A DNA stretch of 38,770 nt from DASUAS01 sp963809795 (lineage in GTDB: Bacteria > Actinomycetota > Acidimicrobiia > IMCC26256 > DASPTH01), in assembly GCA_963809795.1 (NCBI GenBank), contig CAWELN010000024.1, positions 1 to 38,770 on the forward strand, in the 5' to 3' direction. The notes below the pieces were generated by a model that did not search any database, was not told the DNA's origin, and saw nothing but the letters and a program-made list of their open reading frames with translations. The position numbers were made by a program, and so were the translations under genes. Of the stretch, positions 17,405 to 25,413 are shown piece by piece. Positions within the stretch are counted from its first letter, which is position 1; the number at the start of each line of letters is the position of its first letter.

Positions 17405-18613
17405 ATGACCACGCGTGCCGTAGCCGCGACCGCCACCGACGTCATGGAGGGCATCGCGATCATCGATGCCGACACGCACCTGACCGAGCCGCACGACCTG
17501 TGGACGTCGCGCGCGCCCCGGGAGTACGCGGACCGCGTGCCGCAGGTCCGCGAGGTCAAGGGCCGGTCGATGTGGACGATCGACGGCGAGGTGTTCGGCA
17601 ACGCCGTCGGCGCCTCGGTGATCCTCCCCGACGGGTCGAAGACGTTCGGCACCGGTTTCATGGCGCTCGGGATCGACGACGTCCATGCCGGCGCCTCGGC
17701 GGTGGCGCCGCGGCTCGCGGTCATGGACGAGCAGGGCATCTACGCCCAGATCGTCTACCCCAACGTGGTGGGCTTCGGCGGTCAGCGCTTCGTCGACGTG
17801 GTCGACCCGACCCTGAAGTCGCTCTGCGCCACGATCTACAACGACGCCATGGCCGAGCTCCAGGAGGAGTCCGGCGGCCGCATGTACCCGATGGCGATCC
17901 TGCCCTGGTGGGACATCGACGCCGCGGTGGCCGAGGTGGCGCGGGTGCACGCGCTCGGGCTGCGGGGCATCAACACCAACTCCGACCCGCAGAACCAGGG
18001 GTTCCCGGACCTGGCGGACCGGCACTGGGATCCACTCTGGGCGGCGTGCGCGGACCTCGGCATGCCGGTGAACTTCCACATCGGGGCGAGCGCGACCTCG
18101 ATGAGCTGGCTCGGCAGCATGCCGTGGCCCTCGTTCGACGACGAGCGGAAGCTCGCCCTCGGCTCGCTCGGCGTGATGATCTCCAACTTCCGGACCATCG
18201 GGAACCTGCTGCTGTCGGGGGTGCTCGAGCGGCATCCGACGCTGCACGTCGTGTCGGTCGAGAGCGGGCTCGGGTGGATCCCGTTCCTGCTCGAAGGCCT
18301 CGACTACGAGATCGGCGAGTGCGCACCCCACATCAGCGAGCACCTGTCGATGCTCCCGTCGGAGTACTTCCGGCGCCAGGTGCACGCGTGCTACTGGTTC
18401 GAGCGCGACAACCTGCAGGGCGCGCTCGACGCGTTGGGGAGCGACAACATCCTCTTCGAGACCGACTTCCCGCACCCGACGTGCCTCTACCCCGACAGCT
18501 TGTCGCGCGCCGCGGAACCGCTCCGCGCGATCCAGCCCGCGGTGCGGCGCAAGATCCTGAGCACCAACGCGGCCACGCTGTACCGGATCCCGGTGCCGGA
18601 CGCCAGCGCGTGA
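17405..18613 (+). CDS. Amidohydrolase-2 family metal-dependent hydrolase/decarboxylase (TIM barrel)
   Basis: A 402-residue protein of the ACMSD/amidohydrolase-2 superfamily. Metal-ligand positions are visible: Asp23 and His25 in IIDADTHLTEP, His225 in PVNFHIGAS, His281 with Glu286 in LHVVSVESG, and Asp354 in FETDFPHPT. Members hydrolyse or decarboxylate ring-cleavage and related carboxylates; many lie in actinobacterial steroid and aromatic clusters with unknown substrates. The ATG has a strong GAGGAGG ribosome binding site. The gene is divergent from the BVMO operon and convergent with the CMD genes. A related protein lies at 19698-20900. Confidence 0.9.
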   Translation: MTTRAVAATATDVMEGIAIIDADTHLTEPHDLWTSRAPREYADRVPQVREVKGRSMWTIDGEVFGNAVGASVILPDGSKTFGTGFMALGIDDVHAGASAVAPRLAVMDEQGIYAQIVYPNVVGFGGQRFVDVVDPTLKSLCATIYNDAMAELQEESGGRMYPMAILPWWDIDAAVAEVARVHALGLRGINTNSDPQNQGFPDLADRHWDPLWAACADLGMPVNFHIGASATSMSWLGSMPWPSFDDERKLALGSLGVMISNFRTIGNLLLSGVLERHPTLHVVSVESGLGWIPFLLEGLDYEIGECAPHISEHLSMLPSEYFRRQVHACYWFERDNLQGALDALGSDNILFETDFPHPTCLYPDSLSRAAEPLRAIQPAVRRKILSTNAATLYRIPVPDASA

Positions 18614-18646
18614 CCGCCGCCGTCCTCCGCGCCTACGGCGACGTCG

Positions 18647-19138
18647 TCACATCGTGAAGGTCTGCACCTCGTCGAAGTCGAGGCCGAGCGCGACCATCGC
18701 CTTGTCGCTGCTGAAACCCATGAGCTTCAGCACCACCTCGACGATCTGCGCCGGCGCGAGGTGGGCCGCGATCTCTGCCCGCGCCGCGTCGGTCATCGCG
18801 GCCGGCGCGATCAGGTAGCCGTCGGCGAGGCGGAGCGCGGCGCGCTGCTCCGCCGACAGGTCGCTGTCCTCGTAGTGGTCGACCTTGTCCAACATCTGCT
18901 CGTCGACACCCTGCTGCTGCGCAACTGCGCCGCGGGCGCTCATTCAGAAGAAGCAGGTCTGGTGGCGCGCGTTGCGGATCCGCACCAGTTCGGTGGTGAC
19001 CGGATCGACGCTCCGCATCCGGAACGCGGCGCGGCGCAGCTGGTCGCGGGCGGCGCCCAACCTCGGCGCGAGGGTGGACGTGTCGGGCAGGCCCAACGCG
19101 TTGAGCTCGGCGGACGGGAGCGGGATCCGTGGTGTCAC
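18647..19138 (-). CDS. AhpD/carboxymuconolactone-decarboxylase-like protein with in-frame TGA in CxxC motif (candidate selenoprotein)
   Basis: The frame from GTG 19138 reaches TGA at 18946-18944 after RIRNARHQTCFF. It continues in the same frame, without a gap, as MSARGAVAQQQGVDEQMLDK to a TGA at 18647, giving 163 residues in all. Both halves match one CMD family domain: ELVRIRNAR, C-x-x-C, SAR, GVDE, LSAEQRAALRLAD. The TGA (codon 65) falls exactly on the second Cys of the redox CxxC (first Cys62), giving CFFU if read as selenocysteine. A hairpin with G in the loop follows (18916-18933). The GTG start has an AGGAGG site and overlaps the previous CMD gene by 4 bases. Alternatives are a nonsense mutation, a sequence error, or two separately started pieces (an ATG follows the TGA directly). 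Confidence 0.72.
18916..18933 (-). promoter_or_regulatory. Candidate bacterial SECIS hairpin after the in-frame TGA
   Basis: On the minus-strand RNA, nucleotides 14-17 after the UGA (GCGC) pair with 22-25 (GCGC) around the tetraloop AGUU (18923-18926). After one G-A mismatch two further pairs form. The loop starts 17 nt after the UGA and has G at its second position, in line with the known bacterial SECIS pattern. A competing hairpin (nucleotides 5-9 with 13-17) is possible. No folding program was run. Confidence 0.4.
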
Positions 19139-19650
19139 CGGGGCACCTCCTGGGACTCGTCGGGCGAGGGTCTCGTGATGTCGTCGACGTCGGGAACCGA
19201 CTCGATGCCGAGCGTCAGGCAGGCGCGCTGGAAGGTCTCGACGACCGAGAGCGCCTGGACGAACGCGTAGCAGCCCTGCGGCCCGAGGTGGGCGGTGACG
19301 TCGGCGACCTGTTCGTCGGTGACGCCGTTGGCGTCGATGACGAACTGCTCCGCCAGCGCCAGGCACGCACGCTCACGGGCGTCGAAACGGGGTGAGGTGG
19401 GCCAGCGCGGGAGCTCCGCGACCTTCGCCTCGTCGAGCCCGGCGGCGGCGGCGCGCCCGGTGCGGCGCGCCTGCTCCGCGGGGGACGTCAGCAGCGCAGC
19501 CATGCGCAGCCGGCACAGCTCCAGGAGCACGGGATCGGTCTCGTCCCACGCCGCGACGACGACGTCGGCCAGCGCGCCGAACGGTACCGGCCACGCCGCC
19601 GCGAACCGGTCCCAGTCGGTGTCGCCGGGCGGCAGCCCGTGGAGTCCCAT
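19135..19650 (-). CDS. CMD/AhpD-like protein without CxxC
   Basis: A 171-residue helical protein with the layout of carboxymuconolactone-decarboxylase-like proteins: LLELCRLRMAALLTSPAEQARR, then GLDEAKVAELPRW, FDARERACLALAEQF and VVETFQRACLTLGIE. The CxxC pair of redox-active AhpD proteins is absent; only a lone Cys (residue 46) lies near the equivalent helix. The ATG at 19650 is chosen; a GTG three codons upstream (19659) is also possible. Its stop overlaps the GTG of the candidate selenoprotein CMD by 4 bases, so the two are coupled and may form a hetero-oligomer. It follows an amidohydrolase gene in the same operon. Confidence 0.82.
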   Translation of the reverse strand: MGLHGLPPGDTDWDRFAAAWPVPFGALADVVVAAWDETDPVLLELCRLRMAALLTSPAEQARRTGRAAAAGLDEAKVAELPRWPTSPRFDARERACLALAEQFVIDANGVTDEQVADVTAHLGPQGCYAFVQALSVVETFQRACLTLGIESVPDVDDITRPSPDESQEVPR

Positions 19651-19697
19651 CGCGGTCACCGTCCGATTCTCGCGCGGGCCGGGGCCCGCCCACGGGC

Positions 19698-20900
19698 TCA
19701 CGGGGTGAGGTCGAGCTGGAGCATGCGGATCGCGTTCCCGCGCACGATCTTGCGCACCGCGGCGTCGTCGACGCCGGCGAGCAGCTCGCCCGCGATCTCC
19801 TTGGTGTCGGGCCAGGTCGAGTCGGTGTGCGGGTAGTCGGTCTCGAAGGTGATGTTGTCCTCGCCCACCTCCGACAGCGACGCGATCCCGTGCTCGTCGC
19901 GGAAGAAGCACCCGTAGACGGACCGGTAGTAGTAGGTGCTGGGCGGTTCGGGCACGGTCTCCCGGACACCGGCCCAGGCGCGGTGCTGCTCCCATACGTC
20001 GTCGGCCCGTTCGAGCACGTAGGGGAGCCAACCGATCTGCCCTTCGCTGTACGCGAGCCGCAGGTTCGGGAACTGCACGAGCTTCCCGCTGAAGAGCCAA
20101 TCGGTCAGCGACGCCATCGCGTTGCCGAAGGTCAGGGTCAGCGCGACCGCGGGCGGCGCGTCGGGCCCGGTCGCCGGCATCTTCGACGACGACCCCACGT
20201 GCATGTTGACGACCGTGCCGGTGTCGTCGCACGCCCGGAAGAACGGGTCCCACTCGCCGGAGTGGATCGAGGGCAGCCCGAGGTTGGGCGGGATCTCGCA
20301 GAACGTCACCGCCCGCACGCCCCGCTCGGCGTTGCGCCGGATCTCGTCGGCCGCGAGCTCCGCGTCCCAGAGCGGCACGATGATCAACGGCACGAGACGA
20401 CCACCGGAGTCACCGCACCACTCCTCGACCATCCAGTCGTTGTACGCGCGCACGGAGGCGAGGGCGAGCTCGCGGTCGTTCGCCTCGAGGAACGTCTGCC
20501 CGCAGAAGCGAGGGAACGTGGGGAAGCACAGCGAGGCCTCCACCCAGTTGACGTCCATGTCGTCGAGCCGAGCCTTGGGTTCGTAACAGCCGGGCCGCAT
20601 GTCCTCGTACGTCATCGGCAGCGGTTCCATCTCGTCACGCGGGTAGCCGACCGCCGCGAACATGCGCCGGTGCACGTGCACGAGGCGGTCCTCGTAGATC
20701 CAACAGTCGACCGGCGTGCCCTCGTCGGACCAGACCGGCGCGAACGCGCCGCCGCCGACGTGCTTCTGCCCGCTCGTGTGCCGGCGCTCGATGCGCGGGC
20801 CGAGGGCGCGGTGCTTCTCGGGCAGCCACGTCTGCCACACGTGCGCAGGTTCGACGACGTGGTCGTCGACGCTGACGATCTTGGGGAGCTCGTGGTCCAT
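19698..20900 (-). CDS. Amidohydrolase-2 family metal-dependent hydrolase
   Basis: A 400-residue relative of the protein at 17405-18613, starting MDHELPKIVSVDDHVVEPAHVW, with the metal-binding D-x-H near residues 12-14, VVNMHVGSS in the middle and FETDYPHTDSTWPDT near the C-terminus, as in the amidohydrolase-2 fold. The ATG at 20900 follows GAGGAG that overlaps the end of the upstream SDR (14-bp gap). Reading further upstream only adds frame-shadow sequence. It is the third gene of an operon that ends with the two CMD-like genes. The pairing of amidohydrolase with CMD suggests sequential action, but the substrate is unknown. Confidence 0.9.
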   Translation of the reverse strand: MDHELPKIVSVDDHVVEPAHVWQTWLPEKHRALGPRIERRHTSGQKHVGGGAFAPVWSDEGTPVDCWIYEDRLVHVHRRMFAAVGYPRDEMEPLPMTYEDMRPGCYEPKARLDDMDVNWVEASLCFPTFPRFCGQTFLEANDRELALASVRAYNDWMVEEWCGDSGGRLVPLIIVPLWDAELAADEIRRNAERGVRAVTFCEIPPNLGLPSIHSGEWDPFFRACDDTGTVVNMHVGSSSKMPATGPDAPPAVALTLTFGNAMASLTDWLFSGKLVQFPNLRLAYSEGQIGWLPYVLERADDVWEQHRAWAGVRETVPEPPSTYYYRSVYGCFFRDEHGIASLSEVGEDNITFETDYPHTDSTWPDTKEIAGELLAGVDDAAVRKIVRGNAIRMLQLDLTP

Positions 20901-20914
20901 GGGGTTCTCCTCGG

Positions 20915-21703
20915 TCACTGGAACAGCTCGCCGGCGTTCACGTCGAGCGTCGCCCCGGTGATGCCCGACGCGAGGTCGGAGGCCAGGAACAGCACCGCGT
21001 TGGCGACCTCGTCCTCGGTGGCGATGCGGCGCAACGCCATGCTCTGGGTCTGACGCGCGAGCTGGTCGTCGTAGGTCACGCCGTTGGCCTGTGCGTTGCC
21101 CTCGATCCACCGGCGCACGCCGTCGCCGAGGATGGCGCCCGGCGCGACCGCGTTCACCCGGATGCCGTGTGGGCCGAGCTCGTCGGCGAGGGCCCACCCG
21201 AGCCGGTGCATGGCGGCCTTGCCTGCGGCGTAGTCGCTGCGGCCGCCGTGCGCGAGGCGGCTGGTCATCGACGTCACGTTCACGATCGATCCCTTGCCGG
21301 CCGCGATCATGGACGGTGCCACGAACCGGCACGTCAACAGCGTGCCGTACGCTCCCGCGTCCACGCTGCGGCGCCAGGCGTCCATCGCGTCGTCGTCCAT
21401 GTCGACCACGGGGCCGCCGGGCGCGGGTGGGAACGCGGCGTTCACGAGGACGTCGACGCGACCGAACTCTCCGAGGGCGGCGTCGGCGAGCGCCCGCACC
21501 TGGTCGCGGTCGGAGACGTCGGTCGCCCGCGCCAGGACCCGTCGGCCGCGGGCGCGGACGTCGGCCGCGATCTGCTCCAGCGTGCCCGTGGTCCGTGCCG
21601 CGAGGACGAGGTCGGCGCCGTCGTCCGCGCAACGCCGCGCCAAGGTGGCGCCGAGACCGGGGCCGGCGCCGACGATCATCACGACCAGCCCGTCGACGAA
21701 CAT
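20915..21703 (-). CDS. Short-chain dehydrogenase/reductase
   Basis: A 262-residue classical SDR. The Rossmann glycine motif is IVGAGPGLGATLA near residues 9-21, the catalytic Ser lies in IVNVTSMTSR and the YxxxK pair in SDYAAGKAAMHR; the C-terminus ends with the usual SGITGATLDVNAG. It interconverts a hydroxyl and keto group with NAD(P). The ATG at 21703 has a strong AGAGGAGG site. It lies between another SDR upstream and an amidohydrolase downstream on the same strand. Confidence 0.92.
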   Translation of the reverse strand: MFVDGLVVMIVGAGPGLGATLARRCADDGADLVLAARTTGTLEQIAADVRARGRRVLARATDVSDRDQVRALADAALGEFGRVDVLVNAAFPPAPGGPVVDMDDDAMDAWRRSVDAGAYGTLLTCRFVAPSMIAAGKGSIVNVTSMTSRLAHGGRSDYAAGKAAMHRLGWALADELGPHGIRVNAVAPGAILGDGVRRWIEGNAQANGVTYDDQLARQTQSMALRRIATEDEVANAVLFLASDLASGITGATLDVNAGELFQ

Positions 21704-21736
21704 CTCGCCTCCTCTTGCGGACGACGCCCGAGCGTC

Positions 21737-22538
21737 TCAGGCGGTGCCGTGTCCCGTCGACTCGGCCGTGGCGGTCATGGTGTCGGTGCTGCCGGTGAGC
21801 GGCGCCGGTGAACGCAGGAACACCGTCTCCATCCCGACGGTCGGGTTGGGCAGCAAGGTGGCGAACAGCCCGACGACGACGTCGGCGACCTCGTCGATCC
21901 GCATGTACTCGGACGCCGCCTTGCCCTGCGCGGCCCAGATCGGGAACGCGGCCGCCATCTCGGCGGGGTCGAAATTGTTGGCGAACTCGGTGGGCACGGT
22001 CGTGCCCACGACCATGGTGACGAAGCGGGCGTCGGGATGCTCGATGCGCCACGCCCGCATGGTGTCCTCCACCGCCGACTTGGTCGCCGCGTAGGACCCG
22101 AGGGCATAGAAGGGCTGGCCGGCGGCTTCCGACGACATCACCGAGACGACGCCGCGGTGCGCCACGTGCGGCACCAGCGCGCTGATGGCGAGGTTGGTGC
22201 CGACGAGGTTGGTGGCGACGGTCTGGATCCACTCCTCGTGGGTCAGCTCCCGCAGCGTGCGCAACCGCGCGATCGCGGCGGTGAAGAGCACCACGTCGAT
22301 CGTGCCCAGCGCGCGCGCCGCCTCCTCGCCGATCCGCGCGCAGTCGTCGGGCGAGGTGAGGTCGGCGGTGATCACCGACGCCCGTTCCGCCGCGCGCGAG
22401 CTCCTCCAGCGGCTCCCGCCGGCGGGCGACCAGCGCGAGCTCGGCGCCCTCCTCCGCCGCCCGCAGTGCCACCGCCCGGCCGATGCCCGCCGAGGCGCCG
22501 ACCACGACGATCTTCTTCCCCGCGAGTCCCCCGGTCAT
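21737..22538 (-). pseudogene. Short-chain dehydrogenase/reductase with apparent frameshift near 22386-22403
   Basis: From ATG 22538 the frame reads MTGGLAGKKIVVVGASAGIG, an SDR cofactor-binding start, up to RREPLEELAR. The rest of the SDR (VITADLTSPDDCARIGEEA, then the catalytic GSYAATKSAVED) continues in another frame to the stop at 21737. The total of 802 bases is one more than a multiple of three. The junction lies in a GCGCGCG run; adding back one GC unit gives EELARAAERASVITADL, a natural SDR sequence. Without repair the product would lose the active-site Tyr and Lys. It is the first gene of the operon that ends with the candidate selenoprotein, divergent from the P450 at 22622. Confidence 0.85.
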
Positions 22539-22621
22539 CGCGAGGATGCTATCCCCCCAAAGGTCTACACATCTCCGGGGCGGCGCTACAGTGCGCTCGA
22601 GCCTTCCTGGGGGGAGACACG

Positions 22622-23812
22622 ATGAGCGACCTCTACTGGGACCCGTTCACGCCGGAGCTGCGCAACGATCCCTACCCGTTGTGGAAGCGGATGCGCGACG
22701 AGGCGCCGGTCTGGCACAACGACCGCTACGACTTCTGGGCGCTGACGCGGTTCCACGACATCGAGCGGGCGCACAAGGACTACGCCACGTTCAGCTCGGC
22801 CTACGGCACGACCGTGGAGACCATGGCGTCGGAGCCGACCGACACCGGCATGATCATCTGGACCGATCCGCCCAAGCACACGAGGCTGCGCAACCTCGTG
22901 TCCCGGGCGTTCACCGCCCGACGCGTGTCGTCGCTCGAAGCGCGCATGCGCGAGGTCTGCGGCGAGCTCCTCGATCCGCACCTGGGCGAGCAGTCGTTCG
23001 ACTACGTGCAGGAGTTCTCGGCGGTCCTCCCGCCGACGATGATCTCGACGCTCCTCGGCGTCCCCGAGCAGGACCGCGAGTACCTGCGGGGCGTCGTCGA
23101 CGACATCTTCCACATCGAGGAGGGTGCCGTCGGGATGGTGAACGACGTGGCGACCAAGGCCCTGGTGGACATGAACCGCTACCTGTCGGACCAGTTCGAG
23201 GACCGCAAGCAGCATCCGCGTGACGACATGTTCACCGACCTGCTCCACGCCGAGATCGTCGACGAGGACGGCACGACGCGGCGCCTCACCGACTCCGAGC
23301 TCAGCGAGTTCGTCACCGTGTTGTTCGCCGCCGGGACCGAGACCGTCGCCCGACACCTCGGGTGGGCGGTCGACCTGCTCGAACGGCACCCGGACCAGCG
23401 CGCCGAGCTCGCGGCCGACGTGTCGCTGGTGCCCAACGCCATCGAGGAGATCCTCCGGTACGAGCCGCCGTCGCCGGTCAACGCCCGTTTCGTCACCCGC
23501 GACGTCGAGGTCGAGGGCACGACCATCCCGGCGCGGTCCAGGGTGGTCCTGGTGACCGGGGCCGCCGGTCGCGACGAGCGCATGTACCCGGATCCCGACG
23601 TGTTCGACATCCACCGGCACTTCGACCTGCACGTCACCCTCGGGTACGGGATCCACTTCTGCCTCGGCGCGGCATTGGCGCGCATGGAGGGTCGGATCGG
23701 TCTGGAGGAGACGCTCCGGCGCTGGCCGGAATGGACCCTCGACCGTGAGCACGCGGTGCCGCTCTACACGAGCACCGTCCGCGGCTACCTCAACCTGCCG
23801 TTCGCCGCCTGA
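22622..23812 (+). CDS. Cytochrome P450
   Basis: A 396-residue bacterial P450 with I-helix LFAAGTETVARH, K-helix EEILRYEPP and heme-binding LGYGIHFCLGAALARMEGR (Cys347 ligand). It resembles the P450 at 9410-10633 throughout, including DPYPLWKRMRDEAPVWHN near the start and STVRGYLNLPF at the end, so the two are likely paralogues. The ATG at 22622 follows GGGGGGAGACAC. No redox partner gene is adjacent. It is divergent from the SDR at 22538, with 83 bp between them. Confidence 0.95.
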   Translation: MSDLYWDPFTPELRNDPYPLWKRMRDEAPVWHNDRYDFWALTRFHDIERAHKDYATFSSAYGTTVETMASEPTDTGMIIWTDPPKHTRLRNLVSRAFTARRVSSLEARMREVCGELLDPHLGEQSFDYVQEFSAVLPPTMISTLLGVPEQDREYLRGVVDDIFHIEEGAVGMVNDVATKALVDMNRYLSDQFEDRKQHPRDDMFTDLLHAEIVDEDGTTRRLTDSELSEFVTVLFAAGTETVARHLGWAVDLLERHPDQRAELAADVSLVPNAIEEILRYEPPSPVNARFVTRDVEVEGTTIPARSRVVLVTGAAGRDERMYPDPDVFDIHRHFDLHVTLGYGIHFCLGAALARMEGRIGLEETLRRWPEWTLDREHAVPLYTSTVRGYLNLPFAA

Positions 23813-23828
23813 TCGAGACCCCCGAGGC

Positions 23829-24956
23829 TCACCACACCTTGGGTTCGCGGAGGTGCCCGCGAAGGTGGGTCTTCATGGGATCGGTGTCGTCGAACTGGCG
23901 CGCCACCAGGTACCCCGTCCCCATCCAGCCCCGGCGGGTCCACTTGCCGTAGGAGATGCGGGTGCCGGGCGCGCCGCTGGCGGCCGGGAGCATCTTGACC
24001 CGCTCGAGCGCGTCGCGCACGCCCCGCGGCGACAGCGGCTTGGCGTCGGCCAGCGCCTGCACCACGATCGTGGCGAAGTCGCGGGAGAGACCCGGCGTGT
24101 AGTACTCGGGGCGCCGGCCGTACCGCTGCTCGAAGCGATCGAGGAAGTCGGCGCCCACCGGGTTCTGCTCGTCGAAGACGTCGAGGCCGATCCAGCCCAG
24201 GTACGCCTCGCGCACCGACCGCGAGATGAACGCGTCCTGCCAGGCGGTACCGGTGTAGCGCGGCGGTGACCAGTCGAGCGCGGCCAACGACTCGTTGAGG
24301 CGCATCACGCCGAAGCCGAAGCCGAGGCTGACGAGGGCGTCGGGCGTCGCCGCGTGCAGCCGGGACGCGGTGGCCGACAGGTCGTGGTCGGTGGTGGGGA
24401 TGCGCTCCTCGCTCACGATGGTGAGCCCCTCCACCTTGGCGGCCCGGCGGAAGGAGGCGAGGTACTGCTCGCCGATGAGCGACTCCTCGACCAGCACCCC
24501 GATGTTCCGGTGGCCGTCGTGCGCCATGAGGTTGGCGAGCACGTAGGGCTCGTCGGGGAGCGACCCGGACGACAGGCCGAAGCTCCACTTCCCGAGCCAG
24601 TCGTCGCTGCCGCACCAGGAGATGGCCGGGGTGCGGCCGGCGCGCTCGAGGTACTCGCGGATCGGGATGGCGTTCTCGGAGACCATCGGGCCGATGACGA
24701 CGAGGCAACCGTCGTCGACGAGCGCGCGCGTCGCGTCGATCGCCGATTTGACCGAGCCGCGGGGCAGGCCCTCGCCACTGCGGTGGACCACCTCGATCGG
24801 ACGGTCGAGCAGGCCCGACGACTCGGCGTCGTCGAAGACGAGCTGGATCGAGTCGAAGAAGTCGCGTTCGAAGTCCCACTCGTCCGGAGCGGGCGGGAAC
24901 ACGAAGTCGAACAGGACCCCGACCTTGATCGGCTGCTGGGCGGCGGCGATCGACAT
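23829..24956 (-). CDS. Type I periplasmic-binding-fold protein lacking a signal peptide
   Basis: A 375-residue protein with the branched-chain amino acid binding-protein fold: IKVGVLFDFVFPP at the start, VVIGPMVSENAIPIREYLE, and YYTPGLSRDFATIVVQALADAK in the C-terminal lobe. Unlike the relative at 6858-8168 it has no hydrophobic leader; the N-terminus is MSIAAAQQPIKVGV. Either it acts in the cytoplasm as a ligand sensor or stand-alone binding protein, or its export is unconventional. The ATG start at 24956 follows AGGAAGG. It is the last gene of an SDR-SnoaL operon and has no transporter genes next to it. The fold is clear; the role is open. Confidence 0.85.
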   Translation of the reverse strand: MSIAAAQQPIKVGVLFDFVFPPAPDEWDFERDFFDSIQLVFDDAESSGLLDRPIEVVHRSGEGLPRGSVKSAIDATRALVDDGCLVVIGPMVSENAIPIREYLERAGRTPAISWCGSDDWLGKWSFGLSSGSLPDEPYVLANLMAHDGHRNIGVLVEESLIGEQYLASFRRAAKVEGLTIVSEERIPTTDHDLSATASRLHAATPDALVSLGFGFGVMRLNESLAALDWSPPRYTGTAWQDAFISRSVREAYLGWIGLDVFDEQNPVGADFLDRFEQRYGRRPEYYTPGLSRDFATIVVQALADAKPLSPRGVRDALERVKMLPAASGAPGTRISYGKWTRRGWMGTGYLVARQFDDTDPMKTHLRGHLREPKVW

Positions 24957-24984
24957 CGTCAGGTCCTTCCTCGCGACGGTGTGA

Positions 24985-25395
24985 TCACTCGGCGGCCGGC
25001 GCCGCGACGCAGTCGGCCAGGTACGCGGTGTCGAGGAACTCCCACGCCTCGGCGATGCGATCGCCCTCGATGCGGAACAACATGTGGTACGAGCCGTGGT
25101 AGTCGTGCCCGGCGCGCGTCCGCGTGTGCAGCTGGCAGTGCAGGGTCACCAGGTCGTCCTCGGCGACGACGTGCAGGACGTCCATGCTGCCGCCGGGCTC
25201 GTACACGCCGGTGGCGGCGGTGAAGATCGCGCGGGCGGCGTCACCCCGGAGGTCCTGCACCCCGCCGAAGGTGCGCTGCGCGATGGACGTCGGCAGGTGC
25301 CACACCGCGTCGTCGGTGAGGAACGCGGCCTGGTCCTTCGGGCGCGACTGCCAGAACCTCTGGACCAGCTCCTTGTTGCGTTCGGTGTCGGCCAC
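24985..25395 (-). CDS. SnoaL-like/NTF2-like fold protein
   Basis: A 136-residue protein with the alpha+beta cone-fold pattern of SnoaL-like and ketosteroid-isomerase-like proteins: NKELVQRFWQSRPKDQAAFL, then DDAVWHLP, and later VVAEDDLVTLHCQLHTRTRA and HMLFRIEGDRIAEAWEFLD. Members include cyclases, isomerases and dehydratases acting on small hydrophobic ligands. The GTG at 25395 follows AGAGGAGG. It sits between an SDR and the leaderless binding-fold protein in a compact operon. The catalytic role is not assignable from sequence. Confidence 0.87.
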   Translation of the reverse strand: MADTERNKELVQRFWQSRPKDQAAFLTDDAVWHLPTSIAQRTFGGVQDLRGDAARAIFTAATGVYEPGGSMDVLHVVAEDDLVTLHCQLHTRTRAGHDYHGSYHMLFRIEGDRIAEAWEFLDTAYLADCVAAPAAE

Positions 25396-25413
25396 GGCTG
25401 CCTCCTCTGCGGG

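Noticed and set aside
18614..18646. Terminator between the amidohydrolase and the CMD gene
   Set aside because: No convincing stem or T-run was found in the 33 bases.
19698..22538. A single 946-codon multidomain protein (SDR plus SDR plus amidohydrolase)
   Set aside because: The frame joins an SDR start, an Arg-rich shadow and the amidohydrolase only by chance. Each real gene has its own ribosome binding site, start and stop.
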